The notes: generated by a model not told the origin, from the letters alone. A stretch of 64,000 nucleotides of DNA from Levilactobacillus fujinensis (GCF_003946335.1 NZ_RHNX01000010.1:1-64000), one strand, 5' to 3'. Shown: positions 9,402-19,225, counted from the stretch's first letter. Numbers and translations are program-made.

Positions 9402-9621
9402 GTTGCTCATTCATCACTACAGTACAGTTGGTACTTTTGGTAGACTAACTTGAAAAATATCGTTTGATAAGCGAATTTCAATGTTTGTTCATAGGGTGTT
9501 TGCTCAGTTAGATTAGTCGCTGGTATTGTAACGCAACCTTTGAAAGCCCTTGCAAATAGCCATGCTATCGACATTACAGTCTTAAAGGCGCCTTAAAAAT
9601 TTCACAAGCATAAAAAATCAT

Positions 9622-9661
9622 AAAAAAATAACATTTTTTGCTTTTTGGGCAAAAAACGTCA
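9622..9661 (-). terminator. terminator of the sortase gene
   Basis: Stem ACATTTTTTGC / GCAAAAAACGT (one G-U pair on the RNA), with runs of A on the left and T on the right, so it may work on both strands. It starts about 20 nt after the sortase stop. Confidence 0.65.
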
Positions 9662-9679
9662 TTTTTCGAAGGATTCCCT

Positions 9680-10408
9680 TCAATATTTATTGTTAAAACT
9701 TCCTTGAAACCCTTTTTGAACCGATGCTGGTGCGTTCTTATAAGCCATCTGCTTGACGTAAGTCCCCTGGATCATTAACCGGTTAGCACCAGTTGCATCA
9801 CACGTAATCAGTGTGACCAACTTCTTTTGCGTCTGCGCAACCACCTGTACGTCGGTCGCTGGAATAAACTTACGCACGCTGACCTTATACACATAGACCT
9901 TCTTCGCATTAGTTAGGTAGATAGACTGACCAACTCTGGTCTTCCAATAGAGTGGACTAAACAAGAGCGTTTGTGAACTCATATGATGCCCAGCTAACGG
10001 GTAATTTCCTTGCCCCATTGTCTGGTCTGGTCGCATGGTTCCCGCCGTTAAAGCAAGCACTTCATTGCTGACGCCCTTAGCAATCGGTAAATGAATCTTA
10101 GACTGCGGCATGAGGATCTCCCCAACTACGTGAATATCAGCCGTATTCCAACGCGCCTTGGCCACCGTCGAGAAGTCTAAGGATTTAACCTTGCTGAAGT
10201 CGTAGGAAGCCTTTTGCTTCTCATTTTTCTTAACTGACTTCTGCGTAATCTGTGGTTGATAGGACGAAATCAACCAATTCTTGATCTGCTCGTTAAAAAT
10301 CAGACCCAATGAAATCACAATTAACACTAGAAAAATTACCGACCAGAACCACCGCCACCGGTGCTTCTTGGGTTGTTGCTTCTCTGCCATGGTTTTCCAC
10401 TTCCCCAT
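9680..10408 (-). CDS. srtA: class A sortase
   Basis: 242 residues. A basic N-terminus and a signal-anchor helix (about 19-38) precede a sortase fold. The catalytic triad is visible: His141 in LAGHHM, Cys203 in TLITC, Arg210 in NRLMIQG. Sortase A cleaves LPxTG-type signals and joins the protein to lipid II. The neighbouring CscD-like LPQTSE protein is an obvious substrate. It might be either the housekeeping sortase or a cluster-dedicated one. An alternative start lies at the ATG at 10390. Both ribosome-binding sites are weak, so the start is uncertain. Confidence 0.9.
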   Translation of the reverse strand: MGKWKTMAEKQQPKKHRWRWFWSVIFLVLIVISLGLIFNEQIKNWLISSYQPQITQKSVKKNEKQKASYDFSKVKSLDFSTVAKARWNTADIHVVGEILMPQSKIHLPIAKGVSNEVLALTAGTMRPDQTMGQGNYPLAGHHMSSQTLLFSPLYWKTRVGQSIYLTNAKKVYVYKVSVRKFIPATDVQVVAQTQKKLVTLITCDATGANRLMIQGTYVKQMAYKNAPASVQKGFQGSFNNKY

Positions 10409-11020
10409 TTATCTCTTCGCTGTGAAGTTTACCCTATTTCTTACAAAAAGGAAACAGGAACGATTGGGGGGTACCGGAAACAAAATAGCTTGTCAGGGTG
10501 CCTAACAGCGCCAATGCTGCTCGTTTCTCTGTTCCGAGAGGAATTGTCCCGGCCGCGTGTCACACCCCTTAAACCGGTCGCCATTCCCCTACAGCTTGTC
10601 AAGTTCTCTCATAATTATCTCGTGGTCTGCACCTAAAGACCCACAAAGTAGTTATCACAACCTGACCGGTCACTTACTGATCGGTGGTTACCCGTACCTG
10701 ATTGGCCACTTACCAATTAGCAATGCAACGTTCTGTGGCGTGCCAAAACGCTTACCCATAGATAAGTATTTAATTAACTCACCGTCCACCGCAAACCACC
10801 TATCGCCTGTATTTCTTCAATTAATGACCGAACGCGCGGATCATTGCCCCAACCTGTCTACTATTTCTGTAAATAGGTGCTATTTTCTTCTGCCAAATAT
10901 AATTTTACGCCATTAAGGCTATACTCCCACCGCAACTAGTCCCCCTATAATTTTGATTTGTCTGTGTAAGCACCCTTGACGTCACAACTTAATTAGTACC
11001 CGACTGCTTGCATTGTAATT
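10409..11020. other. long non-coding stretch upstream of srtA
   Basis: No frame with convincing composition or a ribosome-binding site on either strand. It holds a diverged tandem repeat at 10661-10732, described separately, and presumably the srtA promoter, which I could not define. Confidence 0.4.
10661..10732. repeat. diverged 36-bp direct repeat
   Basis: Two adjacent units start at 10661 and 10697, each beginning CCTGA and containing GG(T/C)CACTTAC. In the first 25 bases nearly all differences are transitions. Function unknown; possibly paired regulator sites. Confidence 0.4.
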
Positions 11021-11240
11021 TAAGGATTGAAAGTTTCAAAACACCTATTTTGACCGTTCTCGCAACAATACTGTAGCTAAAGCTAGGCAATATAGCCCTA
11101 TCATCATCTTCCCAGCCGGCAAATTTAGGCGAGAAACGGTGCAAACACAACTTGAAACCTCTAAAGGACCGCGTCTCCAATCTTACTTTTCTATCAAATC
11201 AGCAGAAAGTTCACTCATCGGCTTCAGCCAATATCTGGCA
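11021..11240 (+). repeat. interspersed repeat, degenerate left-end copy
   Basis: TAAGGATTGAAAGTTTC at the left matches the terminal repeat. After it come eroded forms of the family's blocks: GGCAATATAG, CATCATCTTCCCAGCCGGCAAAT, GTGCAAACACAACTTGAAACCTC, AAAGGACCGCGTCTCC. Confidence 0.65.
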
Positions 11241-11333
11241 GTTGCCAAAGCAATAAACCAGATTCAGTTGTTCAATTCTAGTCTCAGTAGCATCGTGACG
11301 GTATTTAGGATCTTTCAACCGCAATAACTGCAC

Positions 11334-11366
11334 AAAAAAATCCGGTAACGGATAAACCGTACCGGA
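11334..11366 (-). terminator. terminator of rpmE2
   Basis: Stem TCCGGTA (11341-11347) / TACCGGA (11360-11366), with seven plus-strand A at 11334-11340 giving a U-run on the minus strand. It begins 25 nt after the rpmE2 stop. Confidence 0.85.
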
Positions 11367-11390
11367 TCAGACAAATCATAAATTTTATAA

Positions 11391-11642
11391 TTAGTCGTTG
11401 GATAAGCCGTACTTCTTGTTGAAACGATCCACAGCACCATCGGCTTGAGTAAACTTTTGCTTACCAGTGTAGAATGGGTGGGAATCTGAAGAAATTTCGA
11501 CACGGATCAATGGGTAAGTGTTACCATCTTCCCATTCAACCGTTTCAGCTGAAGTTGCCGTTGAACCAGACAAGAACTGGAAACCAGTACTTGAGTCTTG
11601 GAACACAACTTCGTGGTAATCTGGATGAATTCCTTGCTTCAT
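11391..11642 (-). CDS. rpmE2: 50S ribosomal protein L31 type B
   Basis: 83 residues, the full length of type B L31. It begins [20 protein letters not shown] and contains [12 protein letters not shown] and [14 protein letters not shown]. The Cys ligands of zinc-binding type A L31 are absent, as expected for the zinc-independent paralogue. AAGGAG lies upstream of the ATG. It follows murA by about 100 bp on the same strand and ends in a strong terminator, so it may be read from its own or the murA promoter. The Zur-box zinc importer at 34 kb is separate. Confidence 0.95.
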   Translation of the reverse strand: MKQGIHPDYHEVVFQDSSTGFQFLSGSTATSAETVEWEDGNTYPLIRVEISSDSHPFYTGKQKFTQADGAVDRFNKKYGLSND

Positions 11643-11743
11643 AATGTATTACGCTCCTTTGCCCTGAACCATTTACTGGAACAGAGATTGATTTTAATCG
11701 TCAACCGTTGAATTATAACATGAAACCAAGCCTGCGGCAATGG

Positions 11744-13030
11744 CTAATCTTGGCCATTCTCCACCAGACTATCCTCAACGATTTCTACATCGGCGTTTAA
11801 CGCCGTTAATTTATCTACGATTCGATCGTATCCGCGCAAGATATTATCCGCTTGGCTGATCTCCGTATCGCCATCGGCCATTAACCCAGCAATCACCAGC
11901 GATGCACCAGCCCGAATTTCACCAGCCTGGACCTGTGACCCCATCAGATCGTTCGTCGGGTCGACCACAATGGTTCCCTCCTCAGAACGAATATTGGCGC
12001 CCATCTTCCGCAGCTCGGCAATGTGCTTGATTCGTTTGGGATAAATCGTATCGATAACCACACTACTCCCATCTGCTTTGAACAACAACGGCGTAATTGG
12101 CTGTTGTAAGTCCGTCGCGAATCCTGGGAATGGCATCGTTTTAATCTGAATGGGCTTTAAGTTGTCCGCGCGAGGCACATAAATACTGTCCTCGTTGATT
12201 TCTAACGGCACACCCATTTCAATCATTTTGGCGGTGAAGGCTTCCAAGTGTTCTGGAATGACGTTCTTCAAAACGACGCCATCCCCCACTGCAGCCGCCA
12301 TCGACAAATAAGTACCGGCTTCGATCCGGTCCGGAATAATCGTATGTGTATTCATCGCCCGCAACGTGGCAACACCTTCGATTCGAATCACATCGGTTCC
12401 CGCCCCACGGACGTGAGCACCCATGTTATTCAAGAAGGTCGCAATATCGATGATTTCCGGTTCCTTAGCCGCATTTTCAATCACCGTTGTGCCGACCGCT
12501 TTAACAGCCGCCAAGATGGAATTGATCGTCGCACCAACAGAGACCATATCTAAGAAGATACGGGCCCCGTGTAAGCCTTCAGGTCCAGTCGTGATGCGGA
12601 CCGTTCCATCATGTTCCTCGACCGAAGCACCCAAAGCTTTGAATGCCTTAATGTGCTGGTCGATTGGCCGTGGCCCAATATTGTCGCCGCCAGGAAAACT
12701 TAGTGTGGCCCGTTGGAACCGCCCCAACAAGGACCCCATAAAATAATACGACGCCCGTAAGCTCTTGATGGCCTTACTTGGGAGTGGTGCCTCTACGATT
12801 TCCGTAGGGTCAATGGTCAAGACCCCCTCTTCAAACGTCGAGTGCACGTTCATTGATTTCAAAATTAACATTAGGTTATGCACATCAAGAATATCCGGTA
12901 CCGTATCGAAGCGAACCGGTGTATCAGCTAAAATTGCTGCCGGAATTAATGCTACTGTGCTATTTTTAGCGCCGCCAATCGTCACTTCACCTGTGAGGCG
13001 TTGGCCGCCATGAATAATCATTTTCTTCAT
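11744..13030 (-). CDS. murA: UDP-N-acetylglucosamine 1-carboxyvinyltransferase with Cys-to-Asp active site
   Basis: 428 residues from the ATG at 13030 (GTGAGGAA upstream; the reading frame stays open further upstream but without family similarity). It catalyses the first committed step of peptidoglycan synthesis, adding enolpyruvate from PEP to UDP-GlcNAc in the cytoplasm. The N-terminus [20 protein letters not shown] and the loop [14 protein letters not shown] are typical of the family. The catalytic loop normally reads PGGC; here residue 116 is Asp (codon GAC, plus-strand 12683-12685). In other bacteria the Cys-to-Asp form is active and insensitive to fosfomycin. Many Firmicutes have two MurA paralogues, and this one beside rpmE2 fits the MurA2/MurZ copy. 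Confidence 0.93.
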   Translation of the reverse strand: MKKMIIHGGQRLTGEVTIGGAKNSTVALIPAAILADTPVRFDTVPDILDVHNLMLILKSMNVHSTFEEGVLTIDPTEIVEAPLPSKAIKSLRASYYFMGSLLGRFQRATLSFPGGDNIGPRPIDQHIKAFKALGASVEEHDGTVRITTGPEGLHGARIFLDMVSVGATINSILAAVKAVGTTVIENAAKEPEIIDIATFLNNMGAHVRGAGTDVIRIEGVATLRAMNTHTIIPDRIEAGTYLSMAAAVGDGVVLKNVIPEHLEAFTAKMIEMGVPLEINEDSIYVPRADNLKPIQIKTMPFPGFATDLQQPITPLLFKADGSSVVIDTIYPKRIKHIAELRKMGANIRSEEGTIVVDPTNDLMGSQVQAGEIRAGASLVIAGLMADGDTEISQADNILRGYDRIVDKLTALNADVEIVEDSLVENGQD

Positions 13031-13216
13031 TGTGATGTGTTCCTCACTTAATTTTTCTTCCATATAATTCCATACAGTCAGATACCATGATAAATAATGC
13101 CAGGCAAAAAGACAACTGTTTCCCGGCATTTCGGGCAAAATGTAATATTTCTCGTGCACATTTACGTGATTTTCACATAATTTTATTAATAACACGAGTT
13201 GCGCCTACTAAACCAC

Positions 13217-13753
13217 CTACAACACCACGTCACGCATATCATCCAAATCTTTCGCCAGAATAGTGTCGATAATGATACGTGTCAGCTGTTGTGGGGTCTC
13301 CGGCATACCATCTTTGACCCATTTTTTCAAAATACTTTGGAGCCCGGCCCCAATGTAGACCCCCTGATAGTTGTTGATCAACGGTGGTTCCGGTCCGCTT
13401 GTCCTCATCAACTCCTGCATGCGTTCCAACAACTGGGTCTTGCCCTCGACAAAGACGAGGTTGCTGAGCTTCTTATCGCGATAAAAAGCCGTCAGTAGGT
13501 GTTCCAAGGCCTGGGTGGGTGTCTCCCCATCCAGTGGATTGAGCGAGGTCACAAAGGCCTTCTCGATGCTTTCGACGCAATCATAAATGTCGTTATAATA
13601 CCGGTAGAACGTGGTGCGGTTAACGTCGGCCTGTTCACAGACTTCGGTGACGGAAATCGCGTTGATCGGTTTACTTTCCAATAAGGACAGCACGGTCTCT
13701 TGAATCACCTGCTGAGTGTACTGGGCCCGGCGATTATTTTTCACACCAACCAT
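13217..13753 (-). CDS. TetR/AcrR family transcriptional regulator
   Basis: 178 residues. The N-terminal helix-turn-helix spans about residues 10-58 (AISVTEVCEQADVNRTTFYRYYNDIYD). The C-terminal ligand domain resembles the TetR_C group of lactobacilli. It is divergent from the ABC exporter gene at 13944, with 190 bp between, and so is the likely repressor of that exporter. The shared gap holds an inverted repeat that overlaps the regulator's own upstream region. Confidence 0.88.
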   Translation of the reverse strand: MVGVKNNRRAQYTQQVIQETVLSLLESKPINAISVTEVCEQADVNRTTFYRYYNDIYDCVESIEKAFVTSLNPLDGETPTQALEHLLTAFYRDKKLSNLVFVEGKTQLLERMQELMRTSGPEPPLINNYQGVYIGAGLQSILKKWVKDGMPETPQQLTRIIIDTILAKDLDDMRDVVL

Positions 13754-13772
13754 AAAGACTCACTCCCATAAA

Positions 13773-13856
13773 TGCAACAGTTATGCGTAATTTGTTGCGT
13801 TAACAACAGTTCTGCTAACATTGCTGATTGCCAGCGGCACTGTTTGTTTTTAGAAT
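13773..13856. promoter_or_regulatory. divergent tetR / ABC exporter control region
   Basis: Plus-strand promoter for the exporter: -35 TTGCCA (13828-13833), 17-nt spacer, -10 TAGAAT (13851-13856). Inverted repeat GCAACA-N13-TGTTGC at 13774-13798, next to GTTGCGTTAACAAC, is a candidate TetR operator. On the minus strand a weak TTGTTA-N17-TAACTG pair for tetR overlaps this repeat, suggesting autorepression. Confidence 0.45.
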
Positions 13857-13943
13857 ATAAGACACAGTGTTGCAGTAATGCCATTTTATCAGAAAAAATG
13901 CTGGAACGATAGTCATACTCAGAATATGAAAGGATTATTTTAA

Positions 13944-16280
13944 ATGCTGGAACTCAAACACATCAAGAAATACTACTACGTCGGCGATTCGGTCACTAAG
14001 GCCCTCGACGACGTTTCTGTTGCTTTTCGTTCCCAGGAGTTTGTCGCCATCCTCGGGCCCAGCGGTTCCGGGAAGACGACCATGCTGAACGGCATTGGTG
14101 GCCTGGACATCTATGATTCCGGCGACCTCGCCATCGAAGGCAAGTCGACCAAGGATTTCTCCGAAGCCGATTGGGACGCCTACCGAAACAACTCTGTGGG
14201 ATTCATTTTCCAAAGTTACAACATCATTGGTCACTTAAGCATTCTCGATAACGTTGAAATGGGGATGACACTGAGTGGTGTCCCCAACCAAGAAAAGAAG
14301 GAGAAGGCGCTCAAAGCCCTCGACCGGGTCGGTCTGACCGACCACATTGGTAAGAAACCTAACCAACTATCTGGTGGGCAACTGCAACGGGTCGCCATCG
14401 CGCGGGCCATTGCTAACGAGCCCGAAATTCTACTGTGTGACGAACCAACCGGCGCCCTGGATACCGAGACCAGCGATGAGATCATGCAACTGATCAAAGA
14501 ACTGTCCGCTGAACGCCTAGTTATCATGGTCACGCATAATCCTGATTTGGCGCGACAATACGCCGACCGGATCATCGAATTTGCCGATGGAAAGATTCAA
14601 CACGACTCCAACCCCTACGACGAACACGCCGATGCCGAACAATTTGAGTTAAAGAAAACGAAGATGACTTTCTGGACGGCGCTGAAGTTATCCTTCAACA
14701 ATATTCGGACCAAGAAAGGCCGGACCGCGCTGACGGCATTTGCCTCCAGTATCGGAATCATCGGTATTGCCATCGTTTTGGCGCTATCTAACGGCTTCCA
14801 GGCGCAGATCAACAAGACCCAAGCCAACACGCTGGCTCAGTTTCCTGTGACCATTTCACAGACGGCCACGAGCACCACGGGTGGGACCAACAGCAATGAC
14901 AAGGTCAAAACCAGTAAGTCCAGCAAGGTCACGGCCAAGGTCAGTGACGCGGATAAGGCAACTCATACCAATAAGCTTACCAAAGGTTACTTAAACTACG
15001 TTAAAAAACTCGACAGTAAGCTGAGTAAAAACGTGACCTACACCTATTCGACCGGGATGAACTTATTGCGTGAGGTAAATGGCAAGACCAAGACGGTCTC
15101 CTTCTCCAACACTGACAGTAGTAATGCGAGCTCCGCAAGTGCGATGTCCGCAGCTATGGCCAACTCGACCGGGGTCGGCGTCTCCGTCTACCCCAGTGCT
15201 AACGATGGTGGCACGACCTTTCTGAAGAAACACTACAAATTGTTATCTGGTGCCTACCCTAAGGGCGCCAACGACGTGGTTCTGATTGTCGACCGCGACA
15301 ATTCGACCAACATCAACGCCCTGAAGAACCTAGGTTACACCGTCAAGGACAACCAGAAGTTCAACTACAGTAAAATCGTTGGTACGACCATCAAGGCCGT
15401 CAACAACGACGACTACTACCAAAGCCTACCTACCGGGAATTATGTTCCTAATAAGGCAACGACTTCCTTGTACAACAAGAATGACAATACTACCATTAAA
15501 ATCGCTGGAATCTTGCGGGTCAAGTCGAAATCATCCGAGAACGTCTTGGCTTCCGGAATTGCCTACAGCGACAAGTTGACCCAAAATATGATTCAGGCCA
15601 ACAAAAACTCCAAGATCGTTAAGGCCCAAAAGAAGGCCGACAGCAATGTAATCACTGGCCAAAACGTTGATAGTACGACCAAGAAGACGCTGGTCAGCTA
15701 TCTGGGGGGCTCGACCACACCCGCTAGTATCCTGATCTACCCAAATACGTTTAAGAACAAGGACAAGGTCCTAAGTTACTTGGACAAGTACAACAAGGGC
15801 AAGAGTAAGGCAGACAAGGTCATCTACACGGATATGGCCGGTACGGTCTCCAGCTTGACGGGTGGTCTGATGGATGCCATCACCTACGTTCTGGTAGCTT
15901 TCGCTGGTATTTCACTGGTCACGAGTATGATCATGATTGCCATCATCACCTACACCTCCGTTCTAGAACGGACCAAGGAAATTGGGATTCTGAAGGCCTT
16001 GGGGGCACGGAAAAAGGATATCACCCGCGTGTTCGATGCTGAAACCTTTATCCTCGGTGTCGGTTCCGGTGCCCTGGGCGTTGTGATTGCTTGGCTGTTG
16101 ACGTTCCCCATCAACATCGTCTTGCAAAACATCACCGACCTCAGTAACGTCGCGCACCTCAACCCAATTCATGGTATCGTGCTGATCATCATCAGTACCG
16201 TCCTGACCATGCTGGGTGGCCACATCCCTGCACGGATGGCGGCCAAGAAGGACGCGGCAACAGCTTTGCGTTCGGAATAA
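13944..16280 (+). CDS. ABC transporter, ATPase-permease fusion (MacB/FtsX type)
   Basis: 778 residues. Residues 1-225 are an ATPase: Walker A GPSGSGKT 38-45, signature LSGGQ 142-146, Walker B ILLCDE 162-167, then the switch His in VMVTHN. A first membrane helix follows near 270-290. A long extracellular region of about 370 residues is rich in Ser, Thr, Asn and Lys. Three C-terminal helices carry the FtsX-like core ([19 protein letters not shown]). MacB-type transporters are mechanotransmission pumps for peptides, antibiotics or lipids rather than channels. The substrate is not evident. GAAAGGA lies 9 nt before the ATG. Control by the divergent TetR gene is inferred. A composite hairpin element follows the stop. 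Confidence 0.9.
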   Translation: MLELKHIKKYYYVGDSVTKALDDVSVAFRSQEFVAILGPSGSGKTTMLNGIGGLDIYDSGDLAIEGKSTKDFSEADWDAYRNNSVGFIFQSYNIIGHLSILDNVEMGMTLSGVPNQEKKEKALKALDRVGLTDHIGKKPNQLSGGQLQRVAIARAIANEPEILLCDEPTGALDTETSDEIMQLIKELSAERLVIMVTHNPDLARQYADRIIEFADGKIQHDSNPYDEHADAEQFELKKTKMTFWTALKLSFNNIRTKKGRTALTAFASSIGIIGIAIVLALSNGFQAQINKTQANTLAQFPVTISQTATSTTGGTNSNDKVKTSKSSKVTAKVSDADKATHTNKLTKGYLNYVKKLDSKLSKNVTYTYSTGMNLLREVNGKTKTVSFSNTDSSNASSASAMSAAMANSTGVGVSVYPSANDGGTTFLKKHYKLLSGAYPKGANDVVLIVDRDNSTNINALKNLGYTVKDNQKFNYSKIVGTTIKAVNNDDYYQSLPTGNYVPNKATTSLYNKNDNTTIKIAGILRVKSKSSENVLASGIAYSDKLTQNMIQANKNSKIVKAQKKADSNVITGQNVDSTTKKTLVSYLGGSTTPASILIYPNTFKNKDKVLSYLDKYNKGKSKADKVIYTDMAGTVSSLTGGLMDAITYVLVAFAGISLVTSMIMIAIITYTSVLERTKEIGILKALGARKKDITRVFDAETFILGVGSGALGVVIAWLLTFPINIVLQNITDLSNVAHLNPIHGIVLIIISTVLTMLGGHIPARMAAKKDAATALRSE

Positions 16281-16300
16281 GCTTTGTTTCATGGTAAATG

Positions 16301-16519
16301 AAAAGGAGAGTGGGACATAAGGCGGTTAGTTTGCGAGCATTAACGTGATAGCAGGAATTATGCCTGATTCTGGCATAATTTTTGCTATCGGGTTAAGCGC
16401 AACAAACTGCCTTATGTCCCACGTTTCGGCACCATAGTGGCGTAAACAAAAGTTGCTTCTTTCAGAATTATTAGATTCTGAAAGGAGCAACTTTTTGAGT
16501 TATGTCCCACTCTCCTTTT
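16301..16519 (+). ncRNA. composite 3'-UTR hairpin element (GTGGGACA family), full-length copy
   Basis: A perfect 20-bp inverted repeat bounds the element: AAAAGGAGAGTGGGACATAA (16301-16320) and its complement at 16500-16519. Inside is a long nested hairpin at 16310-16422 with GATAGCA/TGCTATC and AATTATGCC/GGCATAATT stems. A linker with GGCACCATAGTGGCG follows, then a terminator hairpin at 16447-16496 with loop ATTAG and a U-run. It starts 20 nt after the exporter stop and probably ends its transcript. Related copies lie at 20002, 31749 and 57750. I do not recognise a named RNA family. Confidence 0.65.
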
Positions 16520-16527
16520 GGTATGTG

Positions 16528-16672
16528 CTGAAGGTTGAAAGTTCTCAAATACTCATCATGACTGTTGTCACAACGATATGGAAACTAAGATTGGGAAACT
16601 TAGTCCAGTCATCGCCTTACCAGCCAGCAAATATGGGCTGGAACGGTGCGAACCCAACTTGAAGCCTCACGT
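16528..16672 (+). repeat. interspersed repeat, left half
   Basis: Begins with the terminal repeat CTGAAGGTTGAAAG, followed by TGACTGTTGTCACAACGATA, CATCGCCTTACC, ATATGGGCTGGAACGGTGCG and AACTTGAAGCCTC. The right half is missing. Confidence 0.8.
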
Positions 16673-16712
16673 TGATCCATGGCAATCACTCCCATGCGTT
16701 CAACACCGGCAC

Positions 16713-16765
16713 AAAAAACAGCGTTATCTGGACATCGACCGTAATCGGTGTCCAGATAACGCTGT
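16713..16765 (-). terminator. terminator of alsS-alsD
   Basis: Perfect 17-bp stem (ACAGCGTTATCTGGACA and its complement) with a 15-nt loop. Plus-strand A 16713-16718 gives the U-run. It begins 13 nt after the alsD stop. Confidence 0.9.
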
Positions 16766-16777
16766 CTGATTTATAAC

Positions 16778-17488
16778 TTAACCTTCCGCTTGGTGCACAT
16801 CTTCCTTGATGTTATCCTGCGCGAAATCGTGTTGTCGGTAGTCATCGTTGTCAACAGGCAAGTGCTGTTCCAACGTTGAAAACAGCTGGATGCTGACGTC
16901 ACCAGTGACTGCTGCAAAATCTAGCAGGTGGCCGCCAAAGGTATGGTCGTCCGCCAAGAAATGGTGGTGGAATCCGCCCACAGCAATGCCGTCAAACAGT
17001 TGTGGTGAGTAGTAGCCAATTAACGTCCCGGCGACCTCATCACGGGTGAAGACGCTCTGTTGCTTAGCCGTTTCGGCCAATGACTTGTACGGTTGGCTCG
17101 ATTTGGCAACCGCCCGGGTCTTCACGCCACTAAATGTCCCGGTAATTTTAATCGAGAAGAACGCGTTCTGTAACCCACTCAGCTCCAAAATCTGTTGGTT
17201 CAAATCCGTCTTGCTGGCAGATTCCACCGACATCAGAGGTTGGTAGTCCGCAAAGTGACTGTTGGCAAATGGCAACGTGAAGTCATCGCCGACCACGTGA
17301 ACTTCGCCGCGACTATTGACCTGATAGGGCTTGCCCGCTAAGATGATCAGCTCGCCATCCAGACCTTCACCAGTCCCAATTCCGGTATCACCGTGTTGCA
17401 GCAATTCCTTCATGGTCAGCGTCCCGGTCAAAAGGCCAGGAACCAGTAATGCTAACGTACCGTGTTGATAAAGTGTGTCTGTTTTCAT
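16778..17488 (-). CDS. alsD: alpha-acetolactate decarboxylase
   Basis: 236 residues, the usual family length. It converts alpha-acetolactate to acetoin in the cytoplasm, which consumes a proton and drains excess pyruvate. The zinc-binding region GGFHHHFLADDHTFGGH is present near residues 155-171, and the N-terminal Gly-rich segment (GDTGIGTGEGLDGELIILAG) is typical. It starts 13 bp after the alsS stop and shares a terminator, so alsS-alsD is an operon. Confidence 0.95.
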   Translation of the reverse strand: MKTDTLYQHGTLALLVPGLLTGTLTMKELLQHGDTGIGTGEGLDGELIILAGKPYQVNSRGEVHVVGDDFTLPFANSHFADYQPLMSVESASKTDLNQQILELSGLQNAFFSIKITGTFSGVKTRAVAKSSQPYKSLAETAKQQSVFTRDEVAGTLIGYYSPQLFDGIAVGGFHHHFLADDHTFGGHLLDFAAVTGDVSIQLFSTLEQHLPVDNDDYRQHDFAQDNIKEDVHQAEG

Positions 17489-17501
17489 TCGATTACTCCC
17501 T

Positions 17502-19178
17502 TTAGCTGAGGACGTCCTCTAATAATTGTGACTTCAACTTAAGGTTATCACGGTAGTCAACCGGAATCTGAACTACAACGGGGCCGTCAGACTTGAAGGC
17601 TTCGTCTAAGATCTTGCCCAGATTGGCAGCATGGTCAACTCGCAATCCTTTGGCACCAAAGCTTTCAGCATACTTCACGTAGTCCACCGGACCAAACTTA
17701 ACGCCGGCGTCTTTGCCGTATTTCGCCAATTCTTGGAACTTAACCATGTCGTAGTAACCGTCATCCCAAATCAGTTGCACGATTGGCAAATGTAAGCGGA
17801 CAGCCGTTTCCAGATCTTGGCCAGAGAACAGGAAGCCCCCATCCCCAGCAACAGAAACGACTGGTTGGCCTGGACGTTCCAGCGCAGCAGCAATCGCCCA
17901 AGGTAAGGCAACCCCTAACGTCTGCATTCCGTTACTGAACAGTAGGTGACGGGGTTGGTAGCTCCGGAAATAACGGGCCATCCAAATGTAAAAACTCCCC
18001 ACATCAACCGCCACCGTAGTGTCATCGTTGACTTTTGCTTGTAAAGCCTGGATGATAGCCAGTGGGTGAATCCCATTAGCATCATCGGCAGCAGGCACTT
18101 GCGCTTGGTCGTCAAAGGCTTTTCGGTGTTCGCTCAATTCCTTCTGAACGTCATCGGCCAATGCCCAGCCAGCTGGCAACTTGTCAGCGATAGCGGTCAC
18201 CGTCTTAGCAATGTCAGCCTTAACCACCATTTCTGGTTGGTAATCGGTTGAAATTTCAGGAACGATACTATCAATGTTAATGACTTCCCCATTACGGTCG
18301 GTATTCCAGATCCGCGCTTCGTATTCCACGGGATCGTACCCAACGGCAATGACGAGGTCACTACGTTTCAGCAAGCTGTCCCCAATTTGGTTACGGAACA
18401 GGCCAACCCGGCCAAAGTAGTCGCGCACTAAGTCATGTGCAACCACCCCAGCGCCCTGGAACGTTTCAACAACGGGAAGATCAGCTTGCTTGAGCAAGGC
18501 CCGAATCGCAGCCGTTTCGGCTGGTGCGGAGGCCCGCATGCCGGCTAAAATGACCGGTAATTTAGCAGCTTTGATCTTGTCAACAATGCTAGTAATCGTG
18601 GCGTCATCAGCGACACCCTGATTGACCGTTGGCACTGCCCCAATTTCTGGGCGGTCAACATCACCGTTCAAGACGTTTTGTGGCAGGGAGATAAACGTTG
18701 CCCCAGCCTTAGCGGAGCGTGACGTCTGATAGGCGTTGGCAAAAGCTTCGGATAAGTTATTGGCGTTTTGAACTTCCACGCTGGACTTGGTTGCGGAATC
18801 CATCAGTTCCTTACTAGGAATACTTTGATGGGTCAACCGACCGAGGTCATCTTGGGGCACTTGGCCACCCAAAGCGATGACGGGGTCCCCTTCGGCAGTA
18901 GCCGTAATCAGGCTGGTCGTCATGTTGGAAACACCGGGACCAGAAGTCGTCGCAACGACCCCAGGTTTACCGGTAACCCGGCCGATTCCGGAAGCCATCA
19001 AGGCCGCATTCTGTTCGTGACGCGTTACAATTAGTTTTGGTGTGCGTGGATCTTTGCTATACTGTAAGCCTTCAAACAATTGGTCAACCTTGGCCCCAGG
19101 AATACCAAAAACGTATTTGATTCCCTGATTGATCATGCTTTGGATCAATGCTTGTGCACCTGTTTTTGAAGTTGTCAT
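17502..19178 (-). CDS. alsS: catabolic acetolactate synthase
   Basis: About 558 residues from the ATG at 19178. A TTG two codons earlier is too close to the GGGG upstream. It is thiamine-diphosphate dependent and condenses two pyruvates to alpha-acetolactate. The ThDP glutamate lies in the N-terminal VTRHEQNAALMASGIGR. The cofactor motif GDGGFLFSGQDLETAVRLHLPIVQLIWDDGYYDM (start and end visible) lies near residues 440-470. The lack of FAD-type extras and the pairing with alsD indicate the acetoin-forming AlsS rather than a biosynthetic IlvB. It is controlled from a promoter facing the MarR gene. Confidence 0.95.
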   Translation of the reverse strand: MTTSKTGAQALIQSMINQGIKYVFGIPGAKVDQLFEGLQYSKDPRTPKLIVTRHEQNAALMASGIGRVTGKPGVVATTSGPGVSNMTTSLITATAEGDPVIALGGQVPQDDLGRLTHQSIPSKELMDSATKSSVEVQNANNLSEAFANAYQTSRSAKAGATFISLPQNVLNGDVDRPEIGAVPTVNQGVADDATITSIVDKIKAAKLPVILAGMRASAPAETAAIRALLKQADLPVVETFQGAGVVAHDLVRDYFGRVGLFRNQIGDSLLKRSDLVIAVGYDPVEYEARIWNTDRNGEVINIDSIVPEISTDYQPEMVVKADIAKTVTAIADKLPAGWALADDVQKELSEHRKAFDDQAQVPAADDANGIHPLAIIQALQAKVNDDTTVAVDVGSFYIWMARYFRSYQPRHLLFSNGMQTLGVALPWAIAAALERPGQPVVSVAGDGGFLFSGQDLETAVRLHLPIVQLIWDDGYYDMVKFQELAKYGKDAGVKFGPVDYVKYAESFGAKGLRVDHAANLGKILDEAFKSDGPVVVQIPVDYRDNLKLKSQLLEDVLS

Positions 19179-19225
19179 TAGCAATACCCCATTCTTAGAT
19201 TTAAATTTGAAATTAAATTTAGTTG

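Noticed and set aside
10557-10916. Open frame of 119 codons on the plus strand upstream of srtA
   Set aside because: No ribosome-binding site, low-complexity composition and no family resemblance; it overlaps the tandem repeat.
13935-14234. Minus-strand frame inside the ABC exporter ATPase
   Set aside because: Complementary shadow of the Walker A region, no independent start signal.
16301-16519. CRISPR-like array reading of the recurring hairpins
   Set aside because: Copies are kilobases apart at gene ends, without regular spacers or cas genes.
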